In this document: in pieces, positions 25,684-36,392 of the stretch
Numbering within the stretch: the stretch's first letter is position 1
Layout of the letters: every line of letters begins with the position of its first letter
Assembly: GCF_900109745.1 (NCBI RefSeq)
Contig: NZ_FOAV01000009.1
Coordinates: 161,890 to 225,889, forward strand
Origin: Roseateles sp. YR242
GTDB lineage: Bacteria; Pseudomonadota; Gammaproteobacteria; Burkholderiales; Burkholderiaceae_C
Direction of reading: 5' to 3'
Length of the DNA: 64,000 nt
The notes under the pieces: generated by a model
Told to the model about the DNA's origin: nothing
What the model saw: the letters and a program-made list of their open reading frames with translations, nothing else
Database searches by the model: none
Program-made: the position numbers and the translations under genes

Positions 25684-26844
25684 TCACCGCAACGCATCCA
25701 CAATGTTCAGGCGCATCGCGTTCCAGGCCGGAAGCGCGCCCACGATGGCACCAAACACCAGCATCAGGCCCACGCCCGTGGCCCAGCTCGCCAGGCCCGC
25801 CGCCGGCAGGCGCAGGGTGCCGCCGCTGCCAGCACTCACCGCCGGCCCCACGATGCTGGCCAGCCCCAGGCCGATGACACCCCCGATGAGCAGCAGCAGG
25901 ATGGACTCCGCCAGCACCATGCCCAGCACGCTGCGGCCGGAAAAGCCGATGGTCTTGAGCACAGCGATCTCGCTGGTGCGCTCTCGCACCGCCTGCATCA
26001 TGGTGTTGCCCGCCAGCAGCAGCAGGGTGAAGAACACCGCCCCCATGATGGAGCTGACGATCAGGCCGATATCCGCCAGCTGCTTCACCCAGGACGCCAT
26101 GGCCGCCTGCTCGGTCTGCGTGCGGGTTTCATGGTCCGAATTGGCTGACAAGGCATCGATGGCCTTGGCCACCCGGTCCGCCTGGTTGGCATCCGCCACG
26201 CGGGAGACATACCAGCCGACCGCCCCCTGGTTGTAGGGCGTGGTGTCGTCGAAGTATTTCCAGTTCAGCAGGAAGAGCTGGTCATACCAGCCACCGGCCT
26301 TCTTGTCAGCGGTCTGGATCAGGCCCACGATCTCGAACTCCCAGTTCTTGCTGCCGTTGCGGTCCGGGAAGATGTTGGACTGCAGCGGAATGCGGTCGCC
26401 CACCTTCCAGTTGAAACGCTTGGCCAGGCGCTCCCCCACGAGCGCGCCGGTGCGCGTGCTCACGAAGGCCTTGCGGGCATCGGCACTCACCAGCATCTCG
26501 GGATAGAGGTCGAGGTAGTTGGGCGCCACGGCAAAACTGAACACCGCGTTGTGCGGGTCCTGGTAGGCCCCGCCAAACCAGTTGGCGAAGGTGACGGCCT
26601 TGACGCCGTCCACCTGCGCAATCCGGTTGCCCAGGGCCATCGGCAGCGTCTGGATAAACGACAGCCGCGCGCCGGACTGCAGCCGCGAAGCACCGTTGGC
26701 GCTCTGCCCGGCCTGGTCAAAGGAGGTCCGGACGGCATCCAGCAGGCCGAAGAGCAGGAAGGCCGTGATGATGGACACCAGGGTCAGGAAGGTCCGGAGC
26801 TTGCGCCGAAACAGCGCCGCCCAGACAAGATGAAGGTATTTCAT
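25684..26844 (-). CDS. ABC transporter permease, FtsX/MacB type (first)
   Basis: A 386-residue permease with the standard MacB/FtsX plan: an N-terminal helix ([20 protein letters not shown]), a periplasmic MacB-PCD domain (about residues 45-255), and three C-terminal helices, with [17 protein letters not shown] as the ATPase-contact motif. The ATG at 26844 is chosen because GAGGAG lies upstream and the gap to the ATPase gene is then 10 bp. It probably heterodimerises with the second permease, since each is a half-type subunit and a single ATPase gene precedes them. Confidence 0.92.
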   Translation of the reverse strand: MKYLHLVWAALFRRKLRTFLTLVSIITAFLLFGLLDAVRTSFDQAGQSANGASRLQSGARLSFIQTLPMALGNRIAQVDGVKAVTFANWFGGAYQDPHNAVFSFAVAPNYLDLYPEMLVSADARKAFVSTRTGALVGERLAKRFNWKVGDRIPLQSNIFPDRNGSKNWEFEIVGLIQTADKKAGGWYDQLFLLNWKYFDDTTPYNQGAVGWYVSRVADANQADRVAKAIDALSANSDHETRTQTEQAAMASWVKQLADIGLIVSSIMGAVFFTLLLLAGNTMMQAVRERTSEIAVLKTIGFSGRSVLGMVLAESILLLLIGGVIGLGLASIVGPAVSAGSGGTLRLPAAGLASWATGVGLMLVFGAIVGALPAWNAMRLNIVDALR

Positions 26845-26854
26845 GGGCCGCTCC

Positions 26855-27541
<687 letters not shown>

Positions 27542-27604
27542 GGAAACTCCTCGCTTTGGGTCGGTCAGCGACCTGACCGCGTTGTTCAGTTCACACGAAT
27601 GGGA

Positions 27605-28828
27605 TCAGTGTTCGGCAGGTGCCACGCGCAGCGCGTCACCGTTCTTCAGGGTCTCCGGGGGATTGAGAACCACGGTCTCCCCGGCTTTGAGGCCTTCCAG
27701 CACCACGGCCTGGTCGCCCACCGGCGTGCCGGTGCGCAGCTTGCGCAGTTCGGCGTGGTCCTGGGCCACGACAAAGGCCACTGGCGCGTCTGCCCGGGTC
27801 ACCACGGCCGCCCGGGGCGCCAGCACACCTGGCGGCGGGGCGGAATCGCCTTGTGCCTTGGCGGCCAGGAAGGAGACCCGCACCCCCATGTCCGGCACCA
27901 CGCGCTGGTCCTTCTGCTCCAGGGCCACCCGCACCTTCACCGTGGCCTTGCCCCGGTCTGCCGAGGGCACCACGGCAATCACATGGGCAGGAATGCGCCA
28001 GTCCGGGTAGGCGTCCAGGACGGCCTGGGCAGGCATGTCCGCCTTGACTTGACCGATATAGGCCTCGTTCACGTCCACATCCACCTCCAGCGATTCCATG
28101 TCGACGATGGTGCCCACACCCGTCCGCGTGAAGCCGCCGCCGGCCGACAGCGGCGAGAGGATTTCGCCGACCTGGGCCGCCTTTGCCGTGATGACCCCGG
28201 AGAATGGCGCCCGGACCACGGTGTAGTCGTAATTAACCTGCGCCTGCACGGCCTGGGCGCGAGAGGCATCCGCTTCCCGGCGGCGCGCCTCCAGCTGTGC
28301 GGCGTAGCTGGTGACCGAGGTACGCGCCTGCTCGGCGGCCTGGCGGGTGGACATGCCGCTGGCGGCCAGTTCCTCCTGCCGACGCAGGTCGGACTGGGCC
28401 TGCAGCCACTGCGCATGGACGGCCGCCACATTGGCCTCGGCGCTCTTGACCGATGCGCGTGCCATGTCCAGAGAGGCCCGCAAGGCGTGGTCTTCCAGCC
28501 GGGCCAGCACCTGCCCCTTGGTGACGCGGTCACCTTCCTCGAAGAGCACCTCGGTCAGGGTGCCGGTGATCTGGGTGGAGACCGTGGCGGCACGCCGCGC
28601 GGTGACATAACCCGTGGCCTGCAGCACGGCGTTGCCGGCCGGGCCGGACCTTGCCTGCACCGCGGCCACCTGGACCTCCGGCACCTGCGCGCTGCGCCAC
28701 CACCACCAGCCGGCGCCGGCCAGCAGGGCCAGCACCAGCAGCACGGCCAGCGTGATCCAGGCCCAGCCCGGAATGCCTGATCGATGTTCTTCGCGCTGCC
28801 CACCCTCGATGCGCAGCTCTTTCAACAA
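27605..28828 (-). CDS. Periplasmic adaptor (membrane-fusion protein) of the exporter
   Basis: A 407-residue MacA/HlyD-like protein. A short cytoplasmic N-terminus and one membrane anchor (WITLAVLLVLALLAGAGWWWW) are followed by the barrel-sandwich domain (TGYVTARRAATVSTQITGTL; VRAPFSGVITAK), an alpha-helical hairpin (about residues 125-215) and a beta-barrel domain. It should connect the permeases to an outer-membrane channel, but no TolC-like gene lies nearby. The first ATG-like start is unclear: the frame begins at TTG 28828, while a good GAGGGG site sits six bases before an ATA seven codons upstream. Homologue-based start checking would settle this. Confidence 0.9.
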   Translation of the reverse strand: MLKELRIEGGQREEHRSGIPGWAWITLAVLLVLALLAGAGWWWWRSAQVPEVQVAAVQARSGPAGNAVLQATGYVTARRAATVSTQITGTLTEVLFEEGDRVTKGQVLARLEDHALRASLDMARASVKSAEANVAAVHAQWLQAQSDLRRQEELAASGMSTRQAAEQARTSVTSYAAQLEARRREADASRAQAVQAQVNYDYTVVRAPFSGVITAKAAQVGEILSPLSAGGGFTRTGVGTIVDMESLEVDVDVNEAYIGQVKADMPAQAVLDAYPDWRIPAHVIAVVPSADRGKATVKVRVALEQKDQRVVPDMGVRVSFLAAKAQGDSAPPPGVLAPRAAVVTRADAPVAFVVAQDHAELRKLRTGTPVGDQAVVLEGLKAGETVVLNPPETLKNGDALRVAPAEH

Positions 28829-29202
28829 TGCGGTGTCTATGACGATCCCCTCTTGTGTTCAGCCTCGGCCCCGGCACAGGGCCGGTCGTGATGACGGCCC
28901 CCGCCCGACGCCGTGCGCGGGATGGAGGCATGGCGGTCATTCTCATGAGTGCCCTGCCCGCTGGCACAGCGTCATGCGACGAACGACCGCCGGCCGTCGT
29001 GATTCGACAGCAGCCGGGGATGACAGGCAATCAGTGGCAATAGGGGGGTCGGAGACCAGCACCGCAAGCTGCCCGATGCCCACCACCACGCCGGGAGCAC
29101 GGCGGGCCGGGGGATATTTGCGGAAGTCCTGGCGGGAAATGCCCCGGGCCCGTCGCTCTCGCAGCGGAGGCAGCACTCGCAGGGCAATCAGCGTCAGCAG
29201 CG
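28829..29202. other. Intergenic region between response regulator gene and exporter operon
   Basis: The 374 bp contain no convincing gene; two open minus-strand frames lack ribosome sites and any family character. The promoter of the exporter operon should lie here, downstream of the regulator gene. Confidence 0.5.
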
Positions 29203-29850
29203 TCAGCTCTCGACCAGACCGTTCCTGATGGCGTACACCGTCAGTTCCGAATTGTTGGACAACGCCAGCTTCTCCAGCACCCGTGCCCGGTACACGCTGA
29301 CCGTCTTGGGGCTGAGCATCAGTTCCTCGGCGATGTCGGACAGGCGCTTGCCGGAAGCGATCATCACCAGCGTCTGCAGTTCCCGGTCCGACAGCTTCTG
29401 ATGCGCCTGTTCCGGGGCGGGCGCGGTGAGGCTTTCCACCAGCATCTGGGCAATTTCGGGGGTGACGTACTTGCGCCCCTGGGCCACCGTACGCACGGCC
29501 TGCACCAGCAACTGCGGGTCTCCGCCCTTGTTGACATAGCCGAAGGCCCCGGCGCGCAAGGCCCGGATGGCGTACTGGTCTTCCGGGTACATGGAGACGA
29601 TAAGTACGCGGGTGGTGGTGCCCTCATCCTTGAGCACATGCAGCACGTCCAGCCCGCTGCGGCCCGGCATGTTGATGTCCAGGACCAGCACGTCGCATTG
29701 CTTGTCCGCCGGCAGGCTGCGCATGAGGCTGCGCAGTTCGCCGTAGTCTCCGGCTTCGCCCACCACCTCGATATCGGGTGCGTCGGCCAGCGTATCCCGG
29801 ATACCCCTGCGGATCAGCGCGTGGTCATCGCACAGAATCACTTTGATCAT
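29203..29850 (-). CDS. Two-component response regulator, NarL/LuxR type
   Basis: A 215-residue regulator: an N-terminal receiver with the acidic pair CDDH (residues 7-10), the phosphoacceptor Asp58 in VLVLDINMPG and the conserved Lys in YVNKGG (about 107), then a LuxR-type helix-turn-helix at about 148-205 (LSDRELQTLVMIASGK; LSPKTVSVYRARVLEKL). Its start overlaps the stop of the upstream kinase gene by four bases, so they are a cognate pair. The exporter operon lies just downstream in the same direction and is a plausible target. Confidence 0.93.
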   Translation of the reverse strand: MIKVILCDDHALIRRGIRDTLADAPDIEVVGEAGDYGELRSLMRSLPADKQCDVLVLDINMPGRSGLDVLHVLKDEGTTTRVLIVSMYPEDQYAIRALRAGAFGYVNKGGDPQLLVQAVRTVAQGRKYVTPEIAQMLVESLTAPAPEQAHQKLSDRELQTLVMIASGKRLSDIAEELMLSPKTVSVYRARVLEKLALSNNSELTVYAIRNGLVES

Positions 29851-31025
29851 AGTTGGCCCCAGGTGGACGGATCATGCGCCGACTGGGCGCTCGTGGCGCT
29901 CCCACCCGGTCCGCCCTCGTCGGCGAAGTCCTCATCGAAAGCGTGCACCACGCCGCGCAGCGGCACCGACAGGATCAGGCTGGTGCCATGGACGCCGGAG
30001 CTCAGGTCCACCCAGCCGCCGACCGTGGCAGCCCGCTCGCGCAGGCCGCGAATGCCAAAGCTGCGGGCCTTGCTGAGGTCACCCGGCGCCAGGCCCTGGC
30101 CGTTGTCCTTGACTTCCAGCGTCAGCACGCCGCCGTCCATGCTGAGCTCCACATCGACGCGGCTGGCATTGGCGTGCTTGGATACATTGGTCAGGGCCTC
30201 CTGCGCGGTCCGGTACGCCACCAGCGGCACACCGGCGGGCAGTTGCAGCGTCTCGTTGCCGCTGCGCACGGCGGTGGGGATGCCGGTACGCCGCTCGAAG
30301 CGGGCCGCCAGCCACTGCACCGCAGCCAGCAATCCCTGTTCCAGGATGGCCGGGCGCAGGTTGTGCATGATGCGCTGGCTGGATTCGATGGCGCTGCTGA
30401 CGGTTTCGAGCGCAGAATTGACGCGTTGCTGCACCGCTGCATCGTCGCAGTGGCGGGCGATCCAGGCCAGGTCGAATTTCAGGGCGGTCAGCGAGCCCCC
30501 CACATCGTCATGAATTTCACGGGCAATGGCGGCCCGCTCCATTTCCACGCTGGTCTGGAGATGCCCCGCCAGTTCATGCAACTGCTGCTTGGATTTGATG
30601 AGTTCCCGGTCGGATTCCAGCCGGGCCCGTTGCGCCTCGCAAGATTCAATGGCGTGCAAAAGTGCCGGCGCCAATCGCACCAGGTTGTTTTTGAGCAAAT
30701 AGTCCGAGGCGCCGTTGCGCATGGCTGCCACCGCAGTGTCTTCCCCAATTTCTCCGGAAACCAACACAAAAGGGAGGACCAATTGCCGCTGCTTGAGCAG
30801 ATCCAGCACCACCAGGCCCGAAAACCCTGGCAGGTTGTAGTCGGAAATGATGGCATCCCAGCCTTGATTCAGCGCGGTTTCTACGGCTGGAAGGCTGTCC
30901 AGCCGGCTGATCTCGAAAGACAGGCCGGCGCGTTGCAGCTGGGCCAGGATGAGTTGATGGTCCAGGTCGGAGTCTTCGATATGAAGCAAACGCAGACGGC
31001 GTTCGCCCAGGGGCAAGGCAGGCAT
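29847..31025 (-). CDS. Soluble hybrid kinase: N-terminal receiver plus HisKA_3 histidine kinase
   Basis: A 392-residue protein without membrane segments. Residues about 11-125 form a CheY-like receiver (IEDSD pair; Asp62 in SDYNLPG; Lys region ASDYLLKNN). A helical linker leads to a HisKA_3 dimerisation domain with phosphorylatable His171 in AREIHDDVGG, then an HATPase domain (N box ALTNVSKHA; G1 DNGQGL) to about residue 355, and a polar tail. A receiver at the front means it is probably driven by another kinase and passes the signal to the NarL-type regulator encoded by the overlapping next gene. No sensory domain is visible. Confidence 0.92.
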   Translation of the reverse strand: MPALPLGERRLRLLHIEDSDLDHQLILAQLQRAGLSFEISRLDSLPAVETALNQGWDAIISDYNLPGFSGLVVLDLLKQRQLVLPFVLVSGEIGEDTAVAAMRNGASDYLLKNNLVRLAPALLHAIESCEAQRARLESDRELIKSKQQLHELAGHLQTSVEMERAAIAREIHDDVGGSLTALKFDLAWIARHCDDAAVQQRVNSALETVSSAIESSQRIMHNLRPAILEQGLLAAVQWLAARFERRTGIPTAVRSGNETLQLPAGVPLVAYRTAQEALTNVSKHANASRVDVELSMDGGVLTLEVKDNGQGLAPGDLSKARSFGIRGLRERAATVGGWVDLSSGVHGTSLILSVPLRGVVHAFDEDFADEGGPGGSATSAQSAHDPSTWGQL

Positions 31026-31311
31026 GCCGCGAGTATGCCAAGTTTGTCGCGACTCCCTGGGCTATGACGGGACAACTCTTCGCCATTCACATCTGGAAAC
31101 CTTAGAGTTCTGGGTTTACGCTGAAAGGGAAATCCAGGCCCAGGCCGGACGACGTTGGACGAAGCGAAATATTAGGGCCACTTTGGCCAATTAGTCCCGT
31201 CGACAGATCCGCGCTAAAAGCCGAAGATTCCTCCAGCCATGAAAGTCTCGCCGCACACCGAAGTTGGGTCGGTGTGAGCACGAAACGCAGACGCACGCAT
31301 GTGGAGCCAAG

Positions 31312-31767
31312 ATGCAAATCGATGAGACAGCGGTCGAGCCTGAAAGTGGCCTGATGCCGTTGCTGGCCGCCGCCGAGCTGCAGGACCATCTCATGACGGT
31401 CAACAACGATCTCGAGCGCCTGCAGCGCCTGCTGGATGACACCGGAGAGACCTTGTCCAGCCACTTCTTCGGCGCATCGGGCCTGGTCGACCAGTTGATG
31501 TCCCGGGCGAACAGCGACCAGGATCGCGACGCCTTGCAGCAGGTGATGCTGCACCTGGCCGGCGCCGTGACCGCGCTGCAGTTTCATGACATGTCCACGC
31601 AGCTGATCTGTCATACCAGCCAGCGACTGCGCAATTGTTCCGATCAACTCGCCCGCGATGCCTTCGGGGACGATGAAGAAGGGGCTGCTGTGGTGGAAAC
31701 TGCCCCCCTGAGACCGAATCCGGTCACGCAGGACGAGATGGACGCCGGCTCGATCGAGCTGTTCTGA
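31312..31767 (+). CDS. Chemotaxis-operon protein with CheZ-like D-x3-Q motif
   Basis: A 151-residue, largely helical cytoplasmic protein at the head of the che operon. The start ATG 31312 has GGAG six bases upstream. Residues 91-97 read FHDMSTQ within TALQFHDMSTQLICHTSQRLR, which resembles the CheZ catalytic segment QDLTGQ: Asp93 and Gln97 have the D-x3-Q spacing of CheZ Asp143/Gln147, the residues used to dephosphorylate CheY-P. The protein is shorter than CheZ (about 214), and its acidic tail ends in DAGSIELF, which could be a CheY-binding peptide as in CheZ. No other cheZ is present in the window. Phosphatase function is inferred. Confidence 0.75.
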   Translation: MQIDETAVEPESGLMPLLAAAELQDHLMTVNNDLERLQRLLDDTGETLSSHFFGASGLVDQLMSRANSDQDRDALQQVMLHLAGAVTALQFHDMSTQLICHTSQRLRNCSDQLARDAFGDDEEGAAVVETAPLRPNPVTQDEMDAGSIELF

Positions 31768-31873
31768 CCGACCAGCTGCGTTACCACAAGTCCTATAAAG
31801 ATTGAACTGCTGCTGAAGCCCTAAAGAATTTCAAGCTGCAACCGAAAACCGCTTGTCATCCGGAGAACCAAAA

Positions 31874-32236
31874 ATGCCCTCGATCCTCGCCGTAGACGAT
31901 TCGGCCTCCATGCGCCAGATGGTCTCGTTCACCCTCAAGAATGCGGGTTTCAACGTCGTGGAGGCGGTGGACGGGCAGGATGCCTGGGAAAAATCCACCC
32001 AGCGCGATTTTGATCTGGTCCTGACCGACCAGAACATGCCCCGGATGGACGGCATCAGCCTGACCAAGAAGCTGCGGGACAACCCGAAGTTCAAGACCAC
32101 CCCCATCCTGATCCTGACCACCGAGTCCAGCGACCAGATGAAGCAGGCCGGCCGGGCCGCCGGTGCGACCGGTTGGCTGGTCAAGCCCTTTGACCCGGCC
32201 AAGCTGATCGAAGTGATCGGCAAGGTGATCCGCTGA
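31874..32236 (+). CDS. cheY: Chemotaxis response regulator CheY
   Basis: A 120-residue single-domain receiver. Key residues are the acidic pair Asp8/Asp9 (VDDS), phosphoacceptor Asp52 (TDQNMP), Thr82/Thr83 and Lys104 (LVKPF). It receives phosphate from CheA and binds FliM to change motor direction. The start at 31874 is chosen over an upstream in-frame codon because GGAG precedes it and the family begins there. It follows the CheZ-like gene by 106 bp and precedes cheA by 18 bp. The motif PKFKTTPILILTTES is of the CheY class linked to polar-flagellum chemotaxis. Confidence 0.95.
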   Translation: MPSILAVDDSASMRQMVSFTLKNAGFNVVEAVDGQDAWEKSTQRDFDLVLTDQNMPRMDGISLTKKLRDNPKFKTTPILILTTESSDQMKQAGRAAGATGWLVKPFDPAKLIEVIGKVIR

Positions 32237-32254
32237 AGCGGGCGGGAGATATAG

Positions 32255-34408
32255 ATGGGAGATATGACCTCTGAAGGCGCCAACCTGGGTGCCGGCATCG
32301 ACCTGAGTCAGTTCTATCAGGTCTTCTTTGAAGAAGCGGGTGAGAACCTCGACAACATGGAACAGCTGCTGCTGAACCTGGATATCGAGAATCCCGATGA
32401 TGAGCAGATGAACGCCATCTTCCGCTGCGCCCACTCGATCAAGGGCGGCGCGGCGACGTTTGGCTTCAATGACGTGGCCGAGCTCACGCACCAGATGGAG
32501 ACGCTGCTGGACAAGCTGCGCCGCCATGAACTGGCGCCGACCTCGCCGATGGTGGACGTGCTGCTGCAATCCGGTGACGCCCTGCGCGCGCAGCTGGCCC
32601 GCCATCAAGGCTCCGGGGCTGACGCCGTGGACACCAGCGCCCTGCTGAGCGACATCCGTACGCTGGTGGAAGGCCGCACCCTGGACGGCAACCGTGCCGC
32701 GCCCGCACCGGCCCCCGCCGCTGCGGCGCCCGCACCCGCACCGGCGGCTGCCGCCTCGGCCTCCCCCTCCCCGCTGACCTCGACCGTGCGTCAGCTGGAG
32801 CTGCTGGTGGGCCCGCTGAGCAATCCCACGCAGGCCGACAACCTGGTCGACCTGTTCAAGGAAATCACCGATCTGGGCACCATCGAGCCGCTGGACGGGG
32901 GTATTTCCGCCGACGGCATGCGCCGCTTCAAGGTGCTGACCAGCAGCACGGACAACGATCTGCTGGACCTGTTCACCTTCCACGTCTCCCGCGAGCAGGT
33001 CAAGATCCTGCCGCTGAGCGCCGGCTTCGGCTTCCATGACGGCGCGCCCGGTGCACCGAAGGAAGAAGCCAAGAAGGACGAGGACCCAGGCTACGGCTTC
33101 TTCGATGAAGCACCCGGCCTGCCCAGCGCAACCGCCGAAGAATCCAAGGCCGCCGCCGAGGCGCCCAAGGCCAGCGTGCCGGTGCCGGTCAAGCCGGCCG
33201 TGCCCGCCAAGGCCGAGGCCGCCCCGCGCGCGGGCGGCGCCAACATGGACTCCACCTTGCGTGTCTCGGTGGAGAAGGTCGACCAGCTAATCAACCTGGT
33301 GGGCGAGCTCGTCATCACCCAGGCCATGCTGGCCCAGAACAGCCACAACCTGGATCCGGGCCTCTATCAGCAACTGGCCTCCGGCCTGGCAGACCTGGAA
33401 CGCAACACGCGGGATCTGCAGGAATCGGTCATGTCGATCCGCATGATTCCGATGTCCGTGGTGTTCAACCGCTTCCCCCGCATGCTGCGCGACCTCGCCG
33501 CCAAGCTGGGCAAGAAGGTGGAACTGGTGACCCAGGGTGAAGCCACCGAACTGGACAAGGGCCTGGTCGAGAAGATCACCGACCCGTTGACCCACCTGGT
33601 GCGCAACAGCTGCGACCACGGCATCGAGCTGCCCGCCGATCGTCTGGCCAAGGGCAAGCCCGAGCAGGGCACGATCACGCTGGTGGCCTCCCACCAGGGC
33701 GGGTCCATCGTCATTGAAGTGCGTGACGACGGCCGTGGCCTGAACCGCGAAAAGCTGATCAGGAAGGCCCGCGAAAAGGGCATCGACGCGCCCGACTCGA
33801 TGAGCGACCAGGAAGTCTGGGGCCTGATCTTCGCACCGGGTTTCTCCACCGCCGACCAGGTGACGGACGTGTCCGGCCGCGGCGTGGGCATGGACGTGGT
33901 GAAGAAGAACATCACCTCGCTGGGTGGCACGGTGGAGATCGACTCTGCCGAGGGCTACGGCATGAAGGTCTCGGTGCGCCTGCCGCTGACGCTGGCCATC
34001 ATGGACGGCATGAGCGTGGGTGTGGGCGAAGAGGTCTACATCCTGCCGCTGTCGTCGGTGGTCGAGTCCTTCCAGGTGCAGTCGGACACCATCAAGACCG
34101 TGGGCGGCTCCGGCCGTGTGGTCGAGGTGCGTGACGAATTCATGCCGGTGGTGGAACTGGAGCAGGTCTTCAATGTGCCGCGCTTCGATTTCGAGCACGT
34201 CAGCTCCATCATGGTGGTCGTGGAAGCCGAAGGGGGCCGTGTCGCCATGCTGGTCGATGAATTGCTGGGCCAGCAGCAGGTGGTGGTGAAGAACCTGGAA
34301 GCCAACTATCGCAAGGTGACGGACGTGTCCGGCGCCACGATCATGGGTGATGGCCGAGTGGCCCTGATCCTGGACGTGGGCAGCCTGGTGCGCCGCTCAC
34401 GCCACTGA
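32255..34408 (+). CDS. cheA: Chemotaxis histidine kinase CheA
   Basis: CheA of 717 residues, in the usual range. Domains in order: Hpt with His60 in RCAHSIKGG; an Ala/Pro linker (about 150-170); a CheY-binding P2-like region (about 175-260); a second flexible linker; the dimerisation helix pair (about 330-390, LRVSVEKVDQLINLVGELV); HATPase with HLVRNSCDHGIE, DDGRGL and GRGVGMDVVKKNI; and a C-terminal CheW-like domain (about 580-715). It autophosphorylates in response to receptors and donates to CheY. It sits in one run with cheY, a receptor gene and cheW. Confidence 0.97.
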   Translation: MGDMTSEGANLGAGIDLSQFYQVFFEEAGENLDNMEQLLLNLDIENPDDEQMNAIFRCAHSIKGGAATFGFNDVAELTHQMETLLDKLRRHELAPTSPMVDVLLQSGDALRAQLARHQGSGADAVDTSALLSDIRTLVEGRTLDGNRAAPAPAPAAAAPAPAPAAAASASPSPLTSTVRQLELLVGPLSNPTQADNLVDLFKEITDLGTIEPLDGGISADGMRRFKVLTSSTDNDLLDLFTFHVSREQVKILPLSAGFGFHDGAPGAPKEEAKKDEDPGYGFFDEAPGLPSATAEESKAAAEAPKASVPVPVKPAVPAKAEAAPRAGGANMDSTLRVSVEKVDQLINLVGELVITQAMLAQNSHNLDPGLYQQLASGLADLERNTRDLQESVMSIRMIPMSVVFNRFPRMLRDLAAKLGKKVELVTQGEATELDKGLVEKITDPLTHLVRNSCDHGIELPADRLAKGKPEQGTITLVASHQGGSIVIEVRDDGRGLNREKLIRKAREKGIDAPDSMSDQEVWGLIFAPGFSTADQVTDVSGRGVGMDVVKKNITSLGGTVEIDSAEGYGMKVSVRLPLTLAIMDGMSVGVGEEVYILPLSSVVESFQVQSDTIKTVGGSGRVVEVRDEFMPVVELEQVFNVPRFDFEHVSSIMVVVEAEGGRVAMLVDELLGQQQVVVKNLEANYRKVTDVSGATIMGDGRVALILDVGSLVRRSRH

Positions 34409-34445
34409 ACAGACAACGCTCCGCCCGTTCTCGAGGTAAGCACAT

Positions 34446-36371
34446 ATGAATCTCAGCGCATTGCTGCGGCAATTCAGCATCAGGACCCGCATGATCGGCG
34501 CCATCGCCATCGTGCTGGTGCTGCTGCTGGTGGTCGGTAGTGTTGGTCTGTTCGGCATGCAATCCATGCGTGGACAGACCCAGGAATTCCTGGACAAGTC
34601 CTCCGATCGGAGCCGCCTCATCGCGGCGCTGACCGGCGCCGTGGGTCTGATGCGTGTCCATGAAAAGGACATGATCATCAACTACGAGAAGCCCGACGTG
34701 GTGAAGGAGCGGCATGCCAAGTGGGATGACGCCCGCAAGCAGGCCGCCGCCATGGTGGCCGACCTGAGCAAGCTGAGCGATGACGAGGACAAGGGCGCGC
34801 TGGCGAAGGTGCAAGCCTCCCTGGACGGTTATGCCGCCAAGGCAACCAACGTGGTCAACCAGCTGGAAGCAGGTGCCTATGACCACGCCGCCGTGGCGGA
34901 CCGGCTGCTGCAGCCGGCCAAGGACCAGGTGAAGGCCGCGGAAACGCAGATTGCCGACCTGTCCAAGCGTTTGGATGAAGAATCCGCCGAGATGCGCAAG
35001 GGCATCGAAAGCACGCAGAAGACGGTGTTGTGGACCTTCGGCCTGGTGCTGGTGTTCGCTGCCGTGGTGGTGGTGCCGCTGACCCTGCTGAACATGCAGA
35101 GCATCTGCGCGCCGCTGGTGGAAGCCGAGGCGCTGGCGGGTGCCATTGCCGAAGGCGACCTCTCCCGCGTGATGAAGCCGGTGGAAGGCAACGACGAGGC
35201 CTCCAAGCTGCTGCGTTCGCTGCATCGCATGCAGGAAGCGCTGCAGACCATGGTGGGCCAGTTGCGCACCGCCGCCGACTCGATCCGCACCGCGTCGGTG
35301 GAGATCGCGACCGGCAACCAGGATCTGTCCAGCCGGACTGAGCAGACCGCCTCCAACCTGCAGGAAGCTGCCTCCTCCCTGGTGCAGTTGACCGGCACCG
35401 TCAAGCAGACGGCCGATTCGGCCCGCACCGCCAACCAGCTGGCCTCGTCCGCCTCGGGCGCGGCGGCCAAGGGCGGCACGGTGGTGAGCCAGGTGGTCTC
35501 GACGATGGACGAGATCAACACCAGCTCCAAGCGCATCAGCGACATCATCGGCACCATCGATGGCATCGCCTTCCAGACCAACATCCTGGCACTGAACGCC
35601 GCGGTGGAAGCGGCCCGTGCCGGTGAGCAGGGGCGTGGTTTTGCCGTGGTGGCCGGTGAGGTGCGTTCGCTGGCCCAGCGCAGCGCCGAGGCGGCCCGTG
35701 AGATCAAGACCCTGATCGGCGCCAGCGTCGAACGCGTCGAGACCGGTGCCCGCCTGGTGCAGGAAGCCGGCACGTCGATGAGCGATATCGTCTCCAGCGT
35801 GCAGCGTGTGACCGACATCATTGGCGAGATCACCGCCGCTTCCAGCGAACAGAGTGATGGCATCAGCCAGGTCACGACCGGCGTGAGCCAGCTGGACCAG
35901 ATGACGCAGCAGAATGCCGCCCTGGTGGAGCAGAGTGCCGCCGCCGCGGAAAGCCTCAAGGATCAGGCCGAGCGCCTGGGTGCCGTGGTGGACCGCTTCC
36001 GGGTCAATGGCCATGCCGCTGTGACGACCTCGACGCTGTTCAGCCCGGCCAGCAAGCCGGCGAACGTGACGAAGAACTTCAGTGCCGTGCCGGTGGCCAA
36101 GGCCCACGCACCCGCACTCGCCCCCGCACCGGTCACGAAGGCTGCGGCCAAGCCGGTGTCCACCACCGTGTCCACGGCTGCCAAGTCAACCGCTGCCAAG
36201 CCGGTGGTGAAGGCCACGGCTGCCAAGCCGGCGTCCAAGCCCGTGGCCAAGCCGGCCACCACCCCGATCAAGCCGAAGGCGGCCAGCAGCCGCGCCGCCG
36301 CACCGTTCACCCCCGCGCCGGCGCAGCCGGCCACCACCGCCGTGAATGACGGCGACTGGGAAACCTTTTAA
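34446..36371 (+). CDS. Methyl-accepting chemotaxis protein
   Basis: A 641-residue receptor. N-terminal membrane helix ([20 protein letters not shown]), a four-helix-bundle periplasmic sensor (about 35-190), second helix ([18 protein letters not shown]), HAMP, then a long coiled-coil signalling domain with the hairpin tip [35 protein letters not shown]. After about residue 520 comes a 100-residue linker of Ala/Lys/Pro/Thr repeats, ending in DWETF, a CheR-binding pentapeptide like NWETF. This shows that methylation-dependent adaptation by CheR (encoded elsewhere) applies. Ligand cannot be read. It lies between cheA and cheW. Confidence 0.96.
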   Translation: MNLSALLRQFSIRTRMIGAIAIVLVLLLVVGSVGLFGMQSMRGQTQEFLDKSSDRSRLIAALTGAVGLMRVHEKDMIINYEKPDVVKERHAKWDDARKQAAAMVADLSKLSDDEDKGALAKVQASLDGYAAKATNVVNQLEAGAYDHAAVADRLLQPAKDQVKAAETQIADLSKRLDEESAEMRKGIESTQKTVLWTFGLVLVFAAVVVVPLTLLNMQSICAPLVEAEALAGAIAEGDLSRVMKPVEGNDEASKLLRSLHRMQEALQTMVGQLRTAADSIRTASVEIATGNQDLSSRTEQTASNLQEAASSLVQLTGTVKQTADSARTANQLASSASGAAAKGGTVVSQVVSTMDEINTSSKRISDIIGTIDGIAFQTNILALNAAVEAARAGEQGRGFAVVAGEVRSLAQRSAEAAREIKTLIGASVERVETGARLVQEAGTSMSDIVSSVQRVTDIIGEITAASSEQSDGISQVTTGVSQLDQMTQQNAALVEQSAAAAESLKDQAERLGAVVDRFRVNGHAAVTTSTLFSPASKPANVTKNFSAVPVAKAHAPALAPAPVTKAAAKPVSTTVSTAAKSTAAKPVVKATAAKPASKPVAKPATTPIKPKAASSRAAAPFTPAPAQPATTAVNDGDWETF

Positions 36372-36392
36372 TCAGCCGCACGAGGTCACCAC

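Noticed and set aside
28943..29187. Two small minus-strand frames between the regulator and exporter genes
   Set aside because: Overlapping frames with no ribosome site or recognisable residues; best read as intergenic.
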